From Candidatus Susulua stagnicola (lineage in GTDB: Bacteria > Omnitrophota > Gorgyraeia > Duberdicusellales > 4484-171), in the NCBI GenBank assembly GCA_030765735.1, contig JAVCBZ010000026.1, positions 1-37,269 on the forward strand: 37,269 nucleotides of DNA, given 5' to 3'. The notes under the pieces were generated by a model. It did not search any database, was not told the DNA's origin, and saw only the letters and a program-made list of their open reading frames with translations. Shown here piece after piece: positions 16,602-25,037 of this stretch. The position numbers and the translations under genes were made by a program. The first letter of the stretch is position 1. Each line of letters opens with the position of its first letter.

Positions 16602-16808
16602 TTATTTTATTGGGTCAAAACCCCCTTTTAGAAAAGGATTACAACGGAGGACACGTATAACAGTAAGCTTCAGAGCTTTAAAAAAAGGTTTTTTCAAAAA
16701 GGCTTCTTGTGCATACTCTGAACAAGTTGGAGTATAAATACAATGCTGCGGAAAAAATCTTGAAACAGAACGATATAGCCCTATTAAAAAAAGGGCTATT
16801 CTCCTCAT
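16602..16808 (-). CDS. yidD: Membrane protein insertion efficiency factor YidD
   Basis: Small amphipathic protein that assists YidC-dependent insertion. The 68-residue product has the family pattern LIGLYRSVSRFFPQHCIYTP, then TCSEYAQEAF and a C-terminal RVLRCNPFLKGGFDPI; the C-x-Y-x-P-TCSEYA and RCNPF-GG-DP boxes are diagnostic. Its ATG overlaps the rpmH stop (ATGA), a position where rnpA is normally found between the two genes. Confidence 0.95.
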   Translation of the reverse strand: MRRIALFLIGLYRSVSRFFPQHCIYTPTCSEYAQEAFLKKPFFKALKLTVIRVLRCNPFLKGGFDPIK

Positions 16809-16942
16809 ATAGTAAGCCTTTTCCGCCCCTTTGCTCTTCTGCGTTTTATAATATTCTTACCACCAGCAGTAGCCTTACGAGCTCGATACCCTCTCTTTTT
16901 TTTAGCCTTAATATTTGTTGGTGTTTTTAAATTCTTTTTCAT
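16805..16942 (-). CDS. rpmH: 50S ribosomal protein bL34
   Basis: Component of the large ribosomal subunit. A 45-residue basic protein beginning MKKNLKTPTNIKAKKKRGYR and ending IIKRRRAKGRKRLTI; GYRARKATAGG and RRRAKGRKRL are the bL34 signatures. It is the first gene of the minus-strand rpmH-yidD-yidC run, next to dnaA on the other side as in most bacteria. The TGA stop overlaps the yidD start by 4 bases. A TATAAT (minus strand, 16954-16949) lies only six bases before the ATG; if used, the mRNA would be almost leaderless. Confidence 0.96.
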   Translation of the reverse strand: MKKNLKTPTNIKAKKKRGYRARKATAGGKNIIKRRRAKGRKRLTI

Positions 16943-17023
16943 CTTTTAATTATAATGGTTTTCCCTATTTTATTGCCTTGCTTTTAATTTTAAGGCCCTA
17001 CTCCCAAACAATATTAGTGATGG

Positions 17024-17066
17024 ATCCAATAAAACCCTTCGGGTATCTGTCTTCGACAGATTGGAT
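17024..17066. other. Three-way-junction-like inverted repeat between rpmH and dnaA
   Basis: An outer stem ATCCAAT (17024-17030) / ATTGGAT (17060-17066) encloses two side-by-side hairpins: ACCC-TTC-GGGT (17034-17044) and CTGTC-TTC-GACAG (17047-17059). It lies upstream of the predicted dnaA promoter and outside the likely rpmH transcript. No gene is present; it may be an RNA element, a back-to-back terminator or an origin DNA structure. Confidence 0.65.
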
Positions 17067-17116
17067 GCATAGGTGAAATTTTAGCATATATTACCCTTGT
17101 GTCAACTATAAAAATG

Positions 17117-17144
17117 TTGCAAAGAACTTTTATTGCGGTATAAT
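17117..17144 (+). promoter_or_regulatory. Predicted dnaA promoter
   Basis: TTGCAA (17117-17122), a 16-base spacer and a perfect TATAAT (17139-17144), about 60 bases ahead of the dnaA ATG, so the transcript would carry a leader of roughly 50 bases containing the three TGTGAA repeats. Confidence 0.7.
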
Positions 17145-17165
17145 TATTTTCACCTCATAGCTAGG

Positions 17166-17194
17166 TGTGAATAACTTGTGAATTTTGTGAACTC
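17166..17194 (+). promoter_or_regulatory. DnaA-box-like TGTGAA repeats in the dnaA leader
   Basis: TGTGAATAA (17166-17174) differs by one base from the DnaA box TGTGGATAA. Two weaker repeats follow, TGTGAATTT (17177-17185) and TGTGAACTC (17186-17194). Clustered between promoter and start codon, they could serve autoregulation or be part of the origin. Confidence 0.45.
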
Positions 17195-17203
17195 ATCCTT
17201 ATT

Positions 17204-18538
17204 ATGGCAGAACAAATTTGGCAAACCTGTAAAGAAAAACTTAAGAATACGTTAGGAGATACTTCTTTCGATACTTGGATTGCTCCGTTAAATTTAAAAA
17301 AGATAACCCATTCATCATTAGTCTTAGAAGCGCCAGATAGTTTCTTTAAAGATTGGGTTGAAAGCCGACATCTTCCTCAAATAAAACAATCCTTAAAAGA
17401 CATTACTCAAAGAGATTTTGAAATTACTTTTGATGTAAACCCAACTCTTTTAAAAAGAAAAACTACTAAAATTTTTAAAACAATTCAGAAAAGTTTTCGC
17501 GAAGAGCCTCAAGACTCTTTACGTTTAAATCGTCGTTTTACTTTTGATAATTTTATTGAAGGAGCTTCAAACCGTATGGCTCATGCTGCTTCCTTAGCTG
17601 TTTCCAATGCTCCTGGAAAATCTTATAACCCTCTTTTTATTTATGGAGGAGTAGGCTTAGGGAAAACCCATCTTATGCAAGCAATAGCTCAACATACTCT
17701 TTCTCTTAACAACCAAGCAAAAGTAAAATACACTTCTTCTGAAAAATTCACCAATGAACTTATTTTTTCTATACGCAACCGTTCCACTGAAAAATTTCGC
17801 CAAAAACATAGAGAAATTGATATCCTATTAATTGACGACATTCAGTTTCTTGCTGGTAAAGAAGCTGCTCAAGAAGAATTTTTCCATACCTTTAATGTTT
17901 TATATGATTACCACAAACAAATTATCGTCTCTTCTGATAAACCCCCAAAAGAAATTGCTAAGCTTGAAGAAAGACTTGTTTCTCGATTTAATTGGGGGCT
18001 AGTGGTGGATATCCAGCTTCCTGATTTTGAAACTAGGGTGGCAATCTTACAAAAAAAACTTGAACAAGACCCAATAAAAATAGATTCTGATGTAATTCAC
18101 TTTATCGCTAAAAACATTACTACCAATATTCGAGAATTAGAAGGAGCGTTGGTTAGGATTATTGCTTACTCTCTTATAGAAAACAAACCAATCACCTTAG
18201 AATTAGCCAAAGAAATTTTAAAAGACATGGTAAAAGAGATATATCACCGAATAACTCCGGCTACTATCTTATCAAAAGTTGGTGACTATTTTGGAATACC
18301 AAAAGAAGACTTAAAAAAGAAAAAAAGAACTAAAACCTTAGTTATACCTCGTCAAGTAGGAATGTATTTGATACGAGAACTTACGGATTTGTCTTTACCG
18401 GAGATTGGTAGTTTTTTTGGAGCTAAGCACCATACAACTATTCTTTACGCATGTAAAAAGGTTCGCCACGATTTATTAACAAATATTAAGCTTAGATTAA
18501 TTATTGACACTCTTACACAGGAAATTAAGAACTTATAA
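17204..18538 (+). CDS. dnaA: Chromosomal replication initiator DnaA
   Basis: AAA+ initiator that binds DnaA boxes and opens the origin. The 444-residue protein has domain I (WQTCKEKLKNTLGDTSFDTW, 6-25), a short linker, the AAA+ core with Walker A GGVGLGKT (148-155) and Walker B LLIDDIQFL (208-216), and the domain IV DNA-binding helix-turn-helix with LSLPEIGSFFGAKHHTTI (396-413). The leftward rpmH and rightward dnaN neighbours are the standard origin order, and all genes on either side point away from this point. Confidence 0.98.
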   Translation: MAEQIWQTCKEKLKNTLGDTSFDTWIAPLNLKKITHSSLVLEAPDSFFKDWVESRHLPQIKQSLKDITQRDFEITFDVNPTLLKRKTTKIFKTIQKSFREEPQDSLRLNRRFTFDNFIEGASNRMAHAASLAVSNAPGKSYNPLFIYGGVGLGKTHLMQAIAQHTLSLNNQAKVKYTSSEKFTNELIFSIRNRSTEKFRQKHREIDILLIDDIQFLAGKEAAQEEFFHTFNVLYDYHKQIIVSSDKPPKEIAKLEERLVSRFNWGLVVDIQLPDFETRVAILQKKLEQDPIKIDSDVIHFIAKNITTNIRELEGALVRIIAYSLIENKPITLELAKEILKDMVKEIYHRITPATILSKVGDYFGIPKEDLKKKKRTKTLVIPRQVGMYLIRELTDLSLPEIGSFFGAKHHTTILYACKKVRHDLLTNIKLRLIIDTLTQEIKNL

Positions 18539-18632
18539 AGAAGTTTTTAAATAAAATAGTTGTTTTTGTCTTTGGTTTTGATACAATAATCACCTCTTAA
18601 CAGAATTCACAGGGTATACTACTATTACTACT

Positions 18633-19730
18633 ATGAAATTTATTATTAATAAAGATATATTAGTAGAGAACTTACAAAAAGTGTTGGGACCGACAACAAC
18701 CAAACAAAACTTCCCTATGCTCAGTAGTGTTTTGTTAACTACTACAGAAAACAATTTAAAACTTACAACTACTGATTTAGATATAAGCATAATATCTCTA
18801 CAGGAGCTTGAGAAAACAGAAAGTGGAGAAATAGCTATTCCAATGAAAAAGTTTTTTTCAATCATTCGGGAGCTTCCACCAGAAAAAATTACTGTCGAGA
18901 CAATCAAGAATCACCTCTTAATAAGATGTGAAAAAGTTGAGTTTAAGGTGAGCACATTAAATCCTGAGGAATTCCCTCAAATTCAGGAGAAAGGGGGAGT
19001 ATCTTTAATAAAGATTGATCCTCAAGAATTAGGAGCAATGATCAGATTAACTTCTTTTTGTGTTGGGCACGAAGACTCTAATTATGTATTAGGAGGGATT
19101 TTATTTGAAATAGAGGAAAATATAATCAAGTTAATCTCTACTGATGGCAAAAGGTTATCCTTTGTACAAAGAAAGCTACCCTCTAAACAACCAGAGATAA
19201 CCTCAAAAATATCTTTTATTTTACCAATTAAAGCGGTAAATGAACTCCAGAAATTAATAAAAGATAAAATTGGAGAAGTGTATTTGTCTGTAGAAGATAA
19301 TAGAGTTGGTTTTGACTTTAAAGATACTCATTTTATTGCCCGCCCAATAGAAGGGGAGTTCCCTGACTATGAGCAATATATTCCTAAAGAAGGGAGAGAT
19401 AAACTTGTAGTTGAACGAAAAAAAATGCTCTTTGCTTTAAAGAGAGCTAGTTTGCTTTCTACAACAGACCATCTGGGAGTAAAGATGGAGTTAAAAAAAG
19501 ATCATTTGAATATTTACAAAAATACCCCCCAGTTAGGTGAGGTAAGAGAGAGAGTGGATGTAAAATATAGTGGGTCACATTTGGAGATAGGTTTTAATCC
19601 AAGTTATCTAATAGATGTGCTTAAGAATTTAAGCGATGAAGAAGTTTGTATTGATTTTTTCGGTTCTGACAAACCAGCTGTTTTGAGAAAGGAAGATTAT
19701 ATATATCTTCTTCTTCCAATGAAATCTTAA
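18633..19730 (+). CDS. dnaN: DNA polymerase III beta sliding clamp
   Basis: Ring-shaped processivity factor that holds replicative polymerase on DNA. The 365-residue protein begins MKFIINKDILVENLQKVLG and shows the three-domain pattern, with the conserved LGGILFEIEENIIKLISTDGKRL (two parts, about 151-173) and the C-terminal DKPAVLRKEDYIYLLLPMKS, in which the family's final (L/M)PM(K/R) is seen. A weak promoter (TTGTTT, 16 bases, TACAAT) may lie in the 94-base dnaA-dnaN gap. Confidence 0.97.
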   Translation: MKFIINKDILVENLQKVLGPTTTKQNFPMLSSVLLTTTENNLKLTTTDLDISIISLQELEKTESGEIAIPMKKFFSIIRELPPEKITVETIKNHLLIRCEKVEFKVSTLNPEEFPQIQEKGGVSLIKIDPQELGAMIRLTSFCVGHEDSNYVLGGILFEIEENIIKLISTDGKRLSFVQRKLPSKQPEITSKISFILPIKAVNELQKLIKDKIGEVYLSVEDNRVGFDFKDTHFIARPIEGEFPDYEQYIPKEGRDKLVVERKKMLFALKRASLLSTTDHLGVKMELKKDHLNIYKNTPQLGEVRERVDVKYSGSHLEIGFNPSYLIDVLKNLSDEEVCIDFFGSDKPAVLRKEDYIYLLLPMKS

Positions 19731-19736
19731 TTTATT

Positions 19737-20012
19737 ATGGCCGTACATATAAAAGATTTAGTAGAGAAGTTTTTAGCTGAAAAAAAAGAAGAGTATCAAG
19801 AAAAAGAAAAAGTCCAGCAAATAATAGAAAAGGTTTTAGATTTTGGAGAGAGAGAAAAAGTTTGTGTCAAAGGAATTTGTAAAAACGAAGTAGTTCTTTA
19901 TTCCCCGTCTTCTAGTTTTAGTTATGATTTTAAGTTAAAGAAAGAAAAGATACTTGCGGAAGTTATAAAAGGATTTCCAAGAGTTAAAAATATAAGGTTA
20001 GAAATAGGTTAG
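19737..20012 (+). CDS. DUF721 / DciA-like protein
   Basis: DUF721 proteins include DciA, the ancestral loader or operator of the replicative helicase DnaB. The 91-residue product has the family's pattern: an N-terminal helix, then VKGICKNEVVLYSPSSSFSY (about 43-62) leading to FKLKKEKILAEVIKGFPRVK, corresponding to the G-x-L-x-v...s-x-W-x-x-(E/D)L..k..Ll..iN core. It lacks the usual tryptophan (phenylalanine instead). It sits 6 bases after dnaN and 2 bases before gyrB, in the slot where recF-DUF721 are normally found; recF is absent. Confidence 0.75.
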   Translation: MAVHIKDLVEKFLAEKKEEYQEKEKVQQIIEKVLDFGEREKVCVKGICKNEVVLYSPSSSFSYDFKLKKEKILAEVIKGFPRVKNIRLEIG

Positions 20013-20014
20013 AT

Positions 20015-22366
20015 ATGGCAAAAGAACAAAAATACGATGCTACAACAATTCAGGTTTTAGGGGGGATTGAAGCTGTAAGAAAACGTCCAGCAATGTATAT
20101 TGGTGACACTGCAACCCGAGGCCTTCACCATTTGGTCTATGAAGTTGTTGATAATTCTATTGATGAAGCTTCAGGAGGATATTGCGACAAGATAAAAGTC
20201 ACTGTGCACAGCGATAATAGTGTTTCAGTGGAAGATAATGGTAGAGGTATCCCAGTAGGAATCCATAAAAAATTAAAAAAGTCAGCCTTAGAAGTTGTTT
20301 TGACTACTCTTCATGCTGGGGGAAAATTTGACCACAGAGTCTATAAGGTTAGTGGTGGGTTACATGGAGTAGGAGTTAGTTGTGTTAATGCTTTGAGCGA
20401 ATGGTTAGACGCAGAGGTAAAAAGAGAAGGGAAAGTCTATCACCAAAGTTTTGAATGTGGTCAGAGCAAGACAAAAGTAAAAGTAATCGGAAAAGCTAAG
20501 GCTACTGGAACTAAAATCACTTTCAAACCCGATGAAAGCATATTTTCAGTAACTGAGTTTTCTTTCGATGTTCTTTCTCAAAGATTAAGAGAACTGGCTT
20601 TTTTAAATAAAACTGTAGAGATAACTCTCTCAGATGAAAAAAAAGAAAAGGATGTTGTTTTTAAGTTTAAAGGAGGAATTGTTTCTTTTATAGAATACCT
20701 TAATCGCAATAAAGACCCTTTACATAAAAAAATAATTTATTTTGAAAAAGAAAAGGATGGAATTATTGTTGAAGGTTCTCTTCAATATAATGATGGGTAT
20801 AAAGAAACAATTTATTCATTTGCTAATAATATAAATACTATTGAAGGAGGGACTCATTTGAGTGGGTTTAAAACTGCACTCACTCGGGCTCTTAATCAAT
20901 ATGCTAAGGGAAAAAATCTTTTAAAAGATTTAAATAATATTTCTGGAGATGATGCTAGGGAAGGAATTTGCGCGATTATAAGTGTTAAAATACCTAATCC
21001 GCAGTTTGAAGGTCAAACTAAAACAAAGTTGGGGAATTCTGAAGTTGACGGGTTAGTGAATTCAGTTGCTTTCGAAGCCTTAAGTGGATTCTTTGAAGAG
21101 ACACCAGGAGTAGTTAATAAAATAGTTCAAAAAGCAGTTTTAGCAGCAAGAGCAAGAGATGCTGCAAGAAAAGCCCGTGATTTAACTAGAAGAAAAGGGG
21201 CTCTAGATTCTGCTAGTTTACCAGGAAAGCTTGCTGATTGTTCAGAAAAAAATGCTGAGTTTTCTGAAGTTTATATAGTTGAAGGAGAATCTGCTGGAGG
21301 TTCAGCTAAACAGGCGAGAGATAGAACTTTTCAGGCTATTTTACCAATAAAGGGGAAAATACTTAATGTTGAAAAAGCTCGTTTAGATAGAATTTTAGGT
21401 AGCGAAGAAATAAGAACTATTATTTCAGCCTTGGGGACTGGAATAGGTGATGAATTTAATCCAGAAAAATTAAGGTATCATAAAGTTATTATAATGGCTG
21501 ATGCTGATGTGGACGGTTCACACATACGAACTTTAATATTGACTTTGTTTTATCGGCACATGCTAGGGTTGATAAAAGGAGGGAATATCTTTATAGCTCA
21601 GCCACCTTTGTATAGAATAAAAAAGAAAAACTGGGAAGAATATATTCACACAGAAAAAGAAATGAACGATATTATGCTTTCTTTAGGGACTAAAGCTGCA
21701 AAATTAAAAAAAGTTGGAAAAGGAGAAAAGACTTTATCTCAGAAAGATTTAGAGAAGCTTATAAAACATATTATAATTATCGAGCAACTAGAATTATCTC
21801 TAGAGAAAAAGGGTATTCCGTTTAAAGGGTATATAAAAGCAATTGATACTAAGAAAAAGAAATATCCGGCTCATAAAATAGCAGTTAACCAAAACCCGAT
21901 ATTTCTTTTTGAGCAAGACAAACTAGCTTCATATGGTTCTATTGAAGAACTTAATCACATAGAAATATATGAATCCCATGAAATTAAAAAAATTAATGAA
22001 GAATTCCTAAAATTAAAAACTTCTTTACAAGATTATTATGGTCAAAATAAAGACTTGTTTATTGTGGCAAGTGAAGATAATGGCGAAGAAATTAAGTGTA
22101 AATCTTTAAAAGCTGTTCTTCAACAGGTAAGGAAATTAGCTACCAAAGGGATGAGTATCCAGCGTTATAAAGGGTTAGGAGAAATGAATCCTGAACAATT
22201 ATGGGAAAGCACAATGGATCCAGCTAAAAGAACACTAGTCCGAGTAATTTTAGAGGATACAGTAGAGGCTGATAGGATATTTACTATTTTAATGGGGAAT
22301 CAAGCTGAACCGAGAAGAGAATTCATTCAAGCTTATGCTCATGAAGCAAGTAATTTGGATGTGTAA
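20015..22366 (+). CDS. gyrB: DNA gyrase subunit B
   Basis: ATPase subunit of type IIA topoisomerase introducing negative supercoils. The 783-residue protein has the GHKL ATPase domain (VYEVVDNSIDEA, DNGRGIPV, GGLHGVGVSCVNALS), the transducer, the Toprim motifs EGESAGGSAKQ (423 onward) and MADADVDGSHIRT (D496, D498, D500), and the C-terminal IQRYKGLGEMNPEQLWE. Between Toprim and that end lies an extra ~170-residue segment, as in E. coli-type GyrB; typical short forms are about 640 residues. It is coupled with gyrA (3-base gap). Confidence 0.98.
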   Translation: MAKEQKYDATTIQVLGGIEAVRKRPAMYIGDTATRGLHHLVYEVVDNSIDEASGGYCDKIKVTVHSDNSVSVEDNGRGIPVGIHKKLKKSALEVVLTTLHAGGKFDHRVYKVSGGLHGVGVSCVNALSEWLDAEVKREGKVYHQSFECGQSKTKVKVIGKAKATGTKITFKPDESIFSVTEFSFDVLSQRLRELAFLNKTVEITLSDEKKEKDVVFKFKGGIVSFIEYLNRNKDPLHKKIIYFEKEKDGIIVEGSLQYNDGYKETIYSFANNINTIEGGTHLSGFKTALTRALNQYAKGKNLLKDLNNISGDDAREGICAIISVKIPNPQFEGQTKTKLGNSEVDGLVNSVAFEALSGFFEETPGVVNKIVQKAVLAARARDAARKARDLTRRKGALDSASLPGKLADCSEKNAEFSEVYIVEGESAGGSAKQARDRTFQAILPIKGKILNVEKARLDRILGSEEIRTIISALGTGIGDEFNPEKLRYHKVIIMADADVDGSHIRTLILTLFYRHMLGLIKGGNIFIAQPPLYRIKKKNWEEYIHTEKEMNDIMLSLGTKAAKLKKVGKGEKTLSQKDLEKLIKHIIIIEQLELSLEKKGIPFKGYIKAIDTKKKKYPAHKIAVNQNPIFLFEQDKLASYGSIEELNHIEIYESHEIKKINEEFLKLKTSLQDYYGQNKDLFIVASEDNGEEIKCKSLKAVLQQVRKLATKGMSIQRYKGLGEMNPEQLWESTMDPAKRTLVRVILEDTVEADRIFTILMGNQAEPRREFIQAYAHEASNLDV

Positions 22367-22369
22367 AAA

Positions 22370-24808
22370 ATGAGTGAAGAAAATACAGGAAAGATAGTAG
22401 ACAGATATTTAGAAGAGGAGATGAAGGAGTCTTATCTTTCTTATGCTATGAGTGTAATCGTGGGGAGAGCTTTGCCTGATGTTAGAGATGGGTTAAAACC
22501 AGTACAAAGAAGAATACTTTATGCAATGCATGATCTGCACTTACGATTCAGTCAGCCTCATAAAAAATGCGCAAGAATAGTTGGTGAATGTTTAGGTAAG
22601 TATCATCCTCATGGTGATAGCGCGGTTTATGAAGCTTTGGTTAGAATGGCTCAGGATTTTTCTTTGCGCTATCCATTAATAAATGGACAAGGTAATTTTG
22701 GATCAATTGATGGTGATCCTCCAGCAGCTATGCGTTATTCTGAAGCCAGAATGGCAAAAATAAGCGAGTGTATATTACAGGATATTGAAAAAAAGACTGT
22801 TAACTTTTTTCCTAATTTTGATAATTCTTTAACTGAACCAGAAGTCCTACCTTCTATATTACCAAACATGATGCTTAATGGAGCAAGTGGTATTGCAGTT
22901 GGTATGGCTACAAATATTCCACCACATAATCTTGAGGAAGTTTGCAATGCTTTAGAGTATTTGATAGATCACCCTGAAGCTGAAGTCAAGGATCTCTACA
23001 AATTTGTTCACGGTCCTGATTTTCCTACTGGAGGAACTATTTGCGGAAAAAGCGATATTCTCAACATGTATAAAAATGGGAGAGGTAAACTTACAGTAAG
23101 AGCTAAGGCTAGGATTGAACATGATAAAAATAAAGAAAAAATAATTATTAGTGAGATCCCTTATCAATTAAACAAAACAACTCTTTTGGAACAGATAGTT
23201 AAATTAGTTAACGATAAGAGAATAGAAGGAATTTCTGATTTGAGAGACGAATCGGACAAAGAAGGAATAAGGGTTGTTATTGAGATGAAGAGAGATGCCC
23301 AAGCTGATGTAGTTTTAAATCGGCTTTATAAACATACTAGTATGGAGACTACTTTTGGAGCTATTTTTCTTTGTCTAGTTAACAGGAAACCGCAAACTCT
23401 GAATTTAAAAGAGATGCTATCCCATCATGTCCATTTTCGTAAAGAAGTTATTGTGAAAAGAGCTCGGTTTGAATTAAATAAGGCTGAGCGTAGAGCTCAT
23501 ATACTAGAAGGTTTAGAAATAGCTCTTAAGTTTTTGGATCAGGTAGTAGAGACAATAAAAAAATCTAAAAATCCTCCTGAAGCTAAAGAAGCACTAATAA
23601 AGAAATTTAAATTAAGTGAGATTCAAGCTCAAGCTATTCTTGAAATGCAATTGCAAAGGCTTTGTGCTTTAGAAAGGAAAAAAATAGAAGAAGAATATTC
23701 AGGACTTCTTAAACAAATAGAATATTTAAAAGGAATATTAGCTTCTGAAAAAAAACAAGAGGCTTTAATAAAAGAAGAACTTAAAGAGATAAAAGAAAAA
23801 TTTTCTGATAAAAGACGTACCAATATTGTGACTCAAAAAGAAGAAATCGAAGTCGAAGATTTAATAATAGAGGAAGACATGGTTATCAGCATCACTGGTT
23901 CGGGTTATATTAAAAGTCTGCCGATCACTACTTACCGTCAACAGAAAAGAGGGGGTAGAGGAGTAACTGCTATGGGCACTTCTGATGCTGATTTTGTTGA
24001 ACAGCTATTCGTAGCTTCAAGCAAGGATATCCTTTTGTTTTTTACTAATCAAGGCAAGGTTTACCCTTTAAAGACTTATGAGGTACCTACTGGTTCAAGG
24101 ACTTCTAAAGGTAGGGCGATAGTTAATGTCTTGAGCCTATCAAATAAAGAAAAAATAACCACAGTTCTTTCAGTTGATAAATTTGATCAAAATAAATTCA
24201 TTTTTATGGCTACTCAACAGGGTATGGTTAAAAGAACCTCTTTAAGTTTATTTTCTAATCTTCGTAAAAATGGGATATGTGCGATTAGCTTGGCTAAGGG
24301 GGATAATCTTATAGGGGCAGTTATTAGTGGAGACGAAGAAGTTATCTTAGCTACCCGGAAAGGACTTTCAATAAAATTTAAGAATGGTGATATAAGGCCA
24401 ACTGGAAGGCAATCACAAGGAGTTAGAGGGATAAGATTGGGGAAGGATGATATAGCCTTAGAAATGGTTTTAGTAAAAGAATCTTTAAAAAAAGAAAATG
24501 CTTACCTTCTAACTGCTACTGAAAATGGATTTGCTAAAAGAACCCTTATTCCAGAGTATCGACTTCAGTCTCGAGGCGGCAAGGGTGTAATAAATATAAA
24601 GTTATCACCAAAGATTGGTGAAGTTAAAGCTTTAATTTTAGTAAGGCCTGATGATGAAGTTATGTGTATTACTCAAAAAGGTATCTTAATCAGAGCAAAG
24701 GTTCAAAGTATTCGAGTGTCAGGTCGTTCTACTCAAGGAGTAAAAATAATCAATCTTGAAAAAGGGGATAAGCTTTCCACTATAGCCCGTATTGTTCCTG
24801 AAGAATAA
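22370..24808 (+). CDS. gyrA: DNA gyrase subunit A
   Basis: DNA-cleaving and wrapping subunit of gyrase. The 812-residue protein has the quinolone region HPHGDSAVYEALVRMAQDFS, with the sensitive-type serine and a glutamate at the position of E. coli Asp87, and the catalytic tyrosine Tyr123 in AAMRYSEARM. The C-terminal beta-pinwheel begins after about 500 and contains the GyrA box as QQKRGGRGV, which separates it from ParC. Followed by a 13-base-pair hairpin and a tRNA-Glu promoter. Confidence 0.98.
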   Translation: MSEENTGKIVDRYLEEEMKESYLSYAMSVIVGRALPDVRDGLKPVQRRILYAMHDLHLRFSQPHKKCARIVGECLGKYHPHGDSAVYEALVRMAQDFSLRYPLINGQGNFGSIDGDPPAAMRYSEARMAKISECILQDIEKKTVNFFPNFDNSLTEPEVLPSILPNMMLNGASGIAVGMATNIPPHNLEEVCNALEYLIDHPEAEVKDLYKFVHGPDFPTGGTICGKSDILNMYKNGRGKLTVRAKARIEHDKNKEKIIISEIPYQLNKTTLLEQIVKLVNDKRIEGISDLRDESDKEGIRVVIEMKRDAQADVVLNRLYKHTSMETTFGAIFLCLVNRKPQTLNLKEMLSHHVHFRKEVIVKRARFELNKAERRAHILEGLEIALKFLDQVVETIKKSKNPPEAKEALIKKFKLSEIQAQAILEMQLQRLCALERKKIEEEYSGLLKQIEYLKGILASEKKQEALIKEELKEIKEKFSDKRRTNIVTQKEEIEVEDLIIEEDMVISITGSGYIKSLPITTYRQQKRGGRGVTAMGTSDADFVEQLFVASSKDILLFFTNQGKVYPLKTYEVPTGSRTSKGRAIVNVLSLSNKEKITTVLSVDKFDQNKFIFMATQQGMVKRTSLSLFSNLRKNGICAISLAKGDNLIGAVISGDEEVILATRKGLSIKFKNGDIRPTGRQSQGVRGIRLGKDDIALEMVLVKESLKKENAYLLTATENGFAKRTLIPEYRLQSRGGKGVINIKLSPKIGEVKALILVRPDDEVMCITQKGILIRAKVQSIRVSGRSTQGVKIINLEKGDKLSTIARIVPEE

Positions 24809-24866
24809 GAAACAATTCATGATTTGCTGGCTGCAGATATAAATTAGTTATTTAGAAAGTTTATTG

Positions 24867-24896
24867 ACCCCATTAGAGAACTTTCTCTAATGGGGT
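24867..24896 (+). terminator. 13-base-pair hairpin after gyrA
   Basis: ACCCCATTAGAGA (24867-24879), loop ACTT, TCTCTAATGGGGT (24884-24896): a perfect stem 58 bases after the gyrA stop. No T-run follows; the last base of the stem is the first base of the TTGACA of the next promoter. It may end gyrA transcription or act as a regulatory element. Confidence 0.55.
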
Positions 24897-24923
24897 TGAC
24901 AAATTAACTTTATAACTTAAAAT
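24896..24923 (+). promoter_or_regulatory. Predicted promoter for tRNA-Glu and the downstream glmS genes
   Basis: TTGACA (24896-24901), a 16-base spacer and TAAAAT (24918-24923), 13 bases before the tRNA-Glu gene. Confidence 0.7.
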
Positions 24924-24935
24924 AGAAACACTTTC

Positions 24936-25010
24936 GACCCCATCGTCTAGCCTGGTTCAGGACATCGCCCTTTCACGGCGACGGCGCCGGTTCAAATCCG
25001 GCTGGGGTCG
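24936..25010 (+). tRNA. tRNA-Glu (anticodon TTC)
   Basis: Acceptor GACCCCA/TGGGGTC, anticodon arm TCGCC-CTTTCAC-GGCGA with anticodon TTC, T-arm GCCGGTTCAAATCCGGC, discriminator G, no encoded CCA. A T-run (25011-25016) follows directly. Confidence 0.97.
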
Positions 25011-25037
25011 TTTTTTATTTTTATAAGCAAATAAAAG

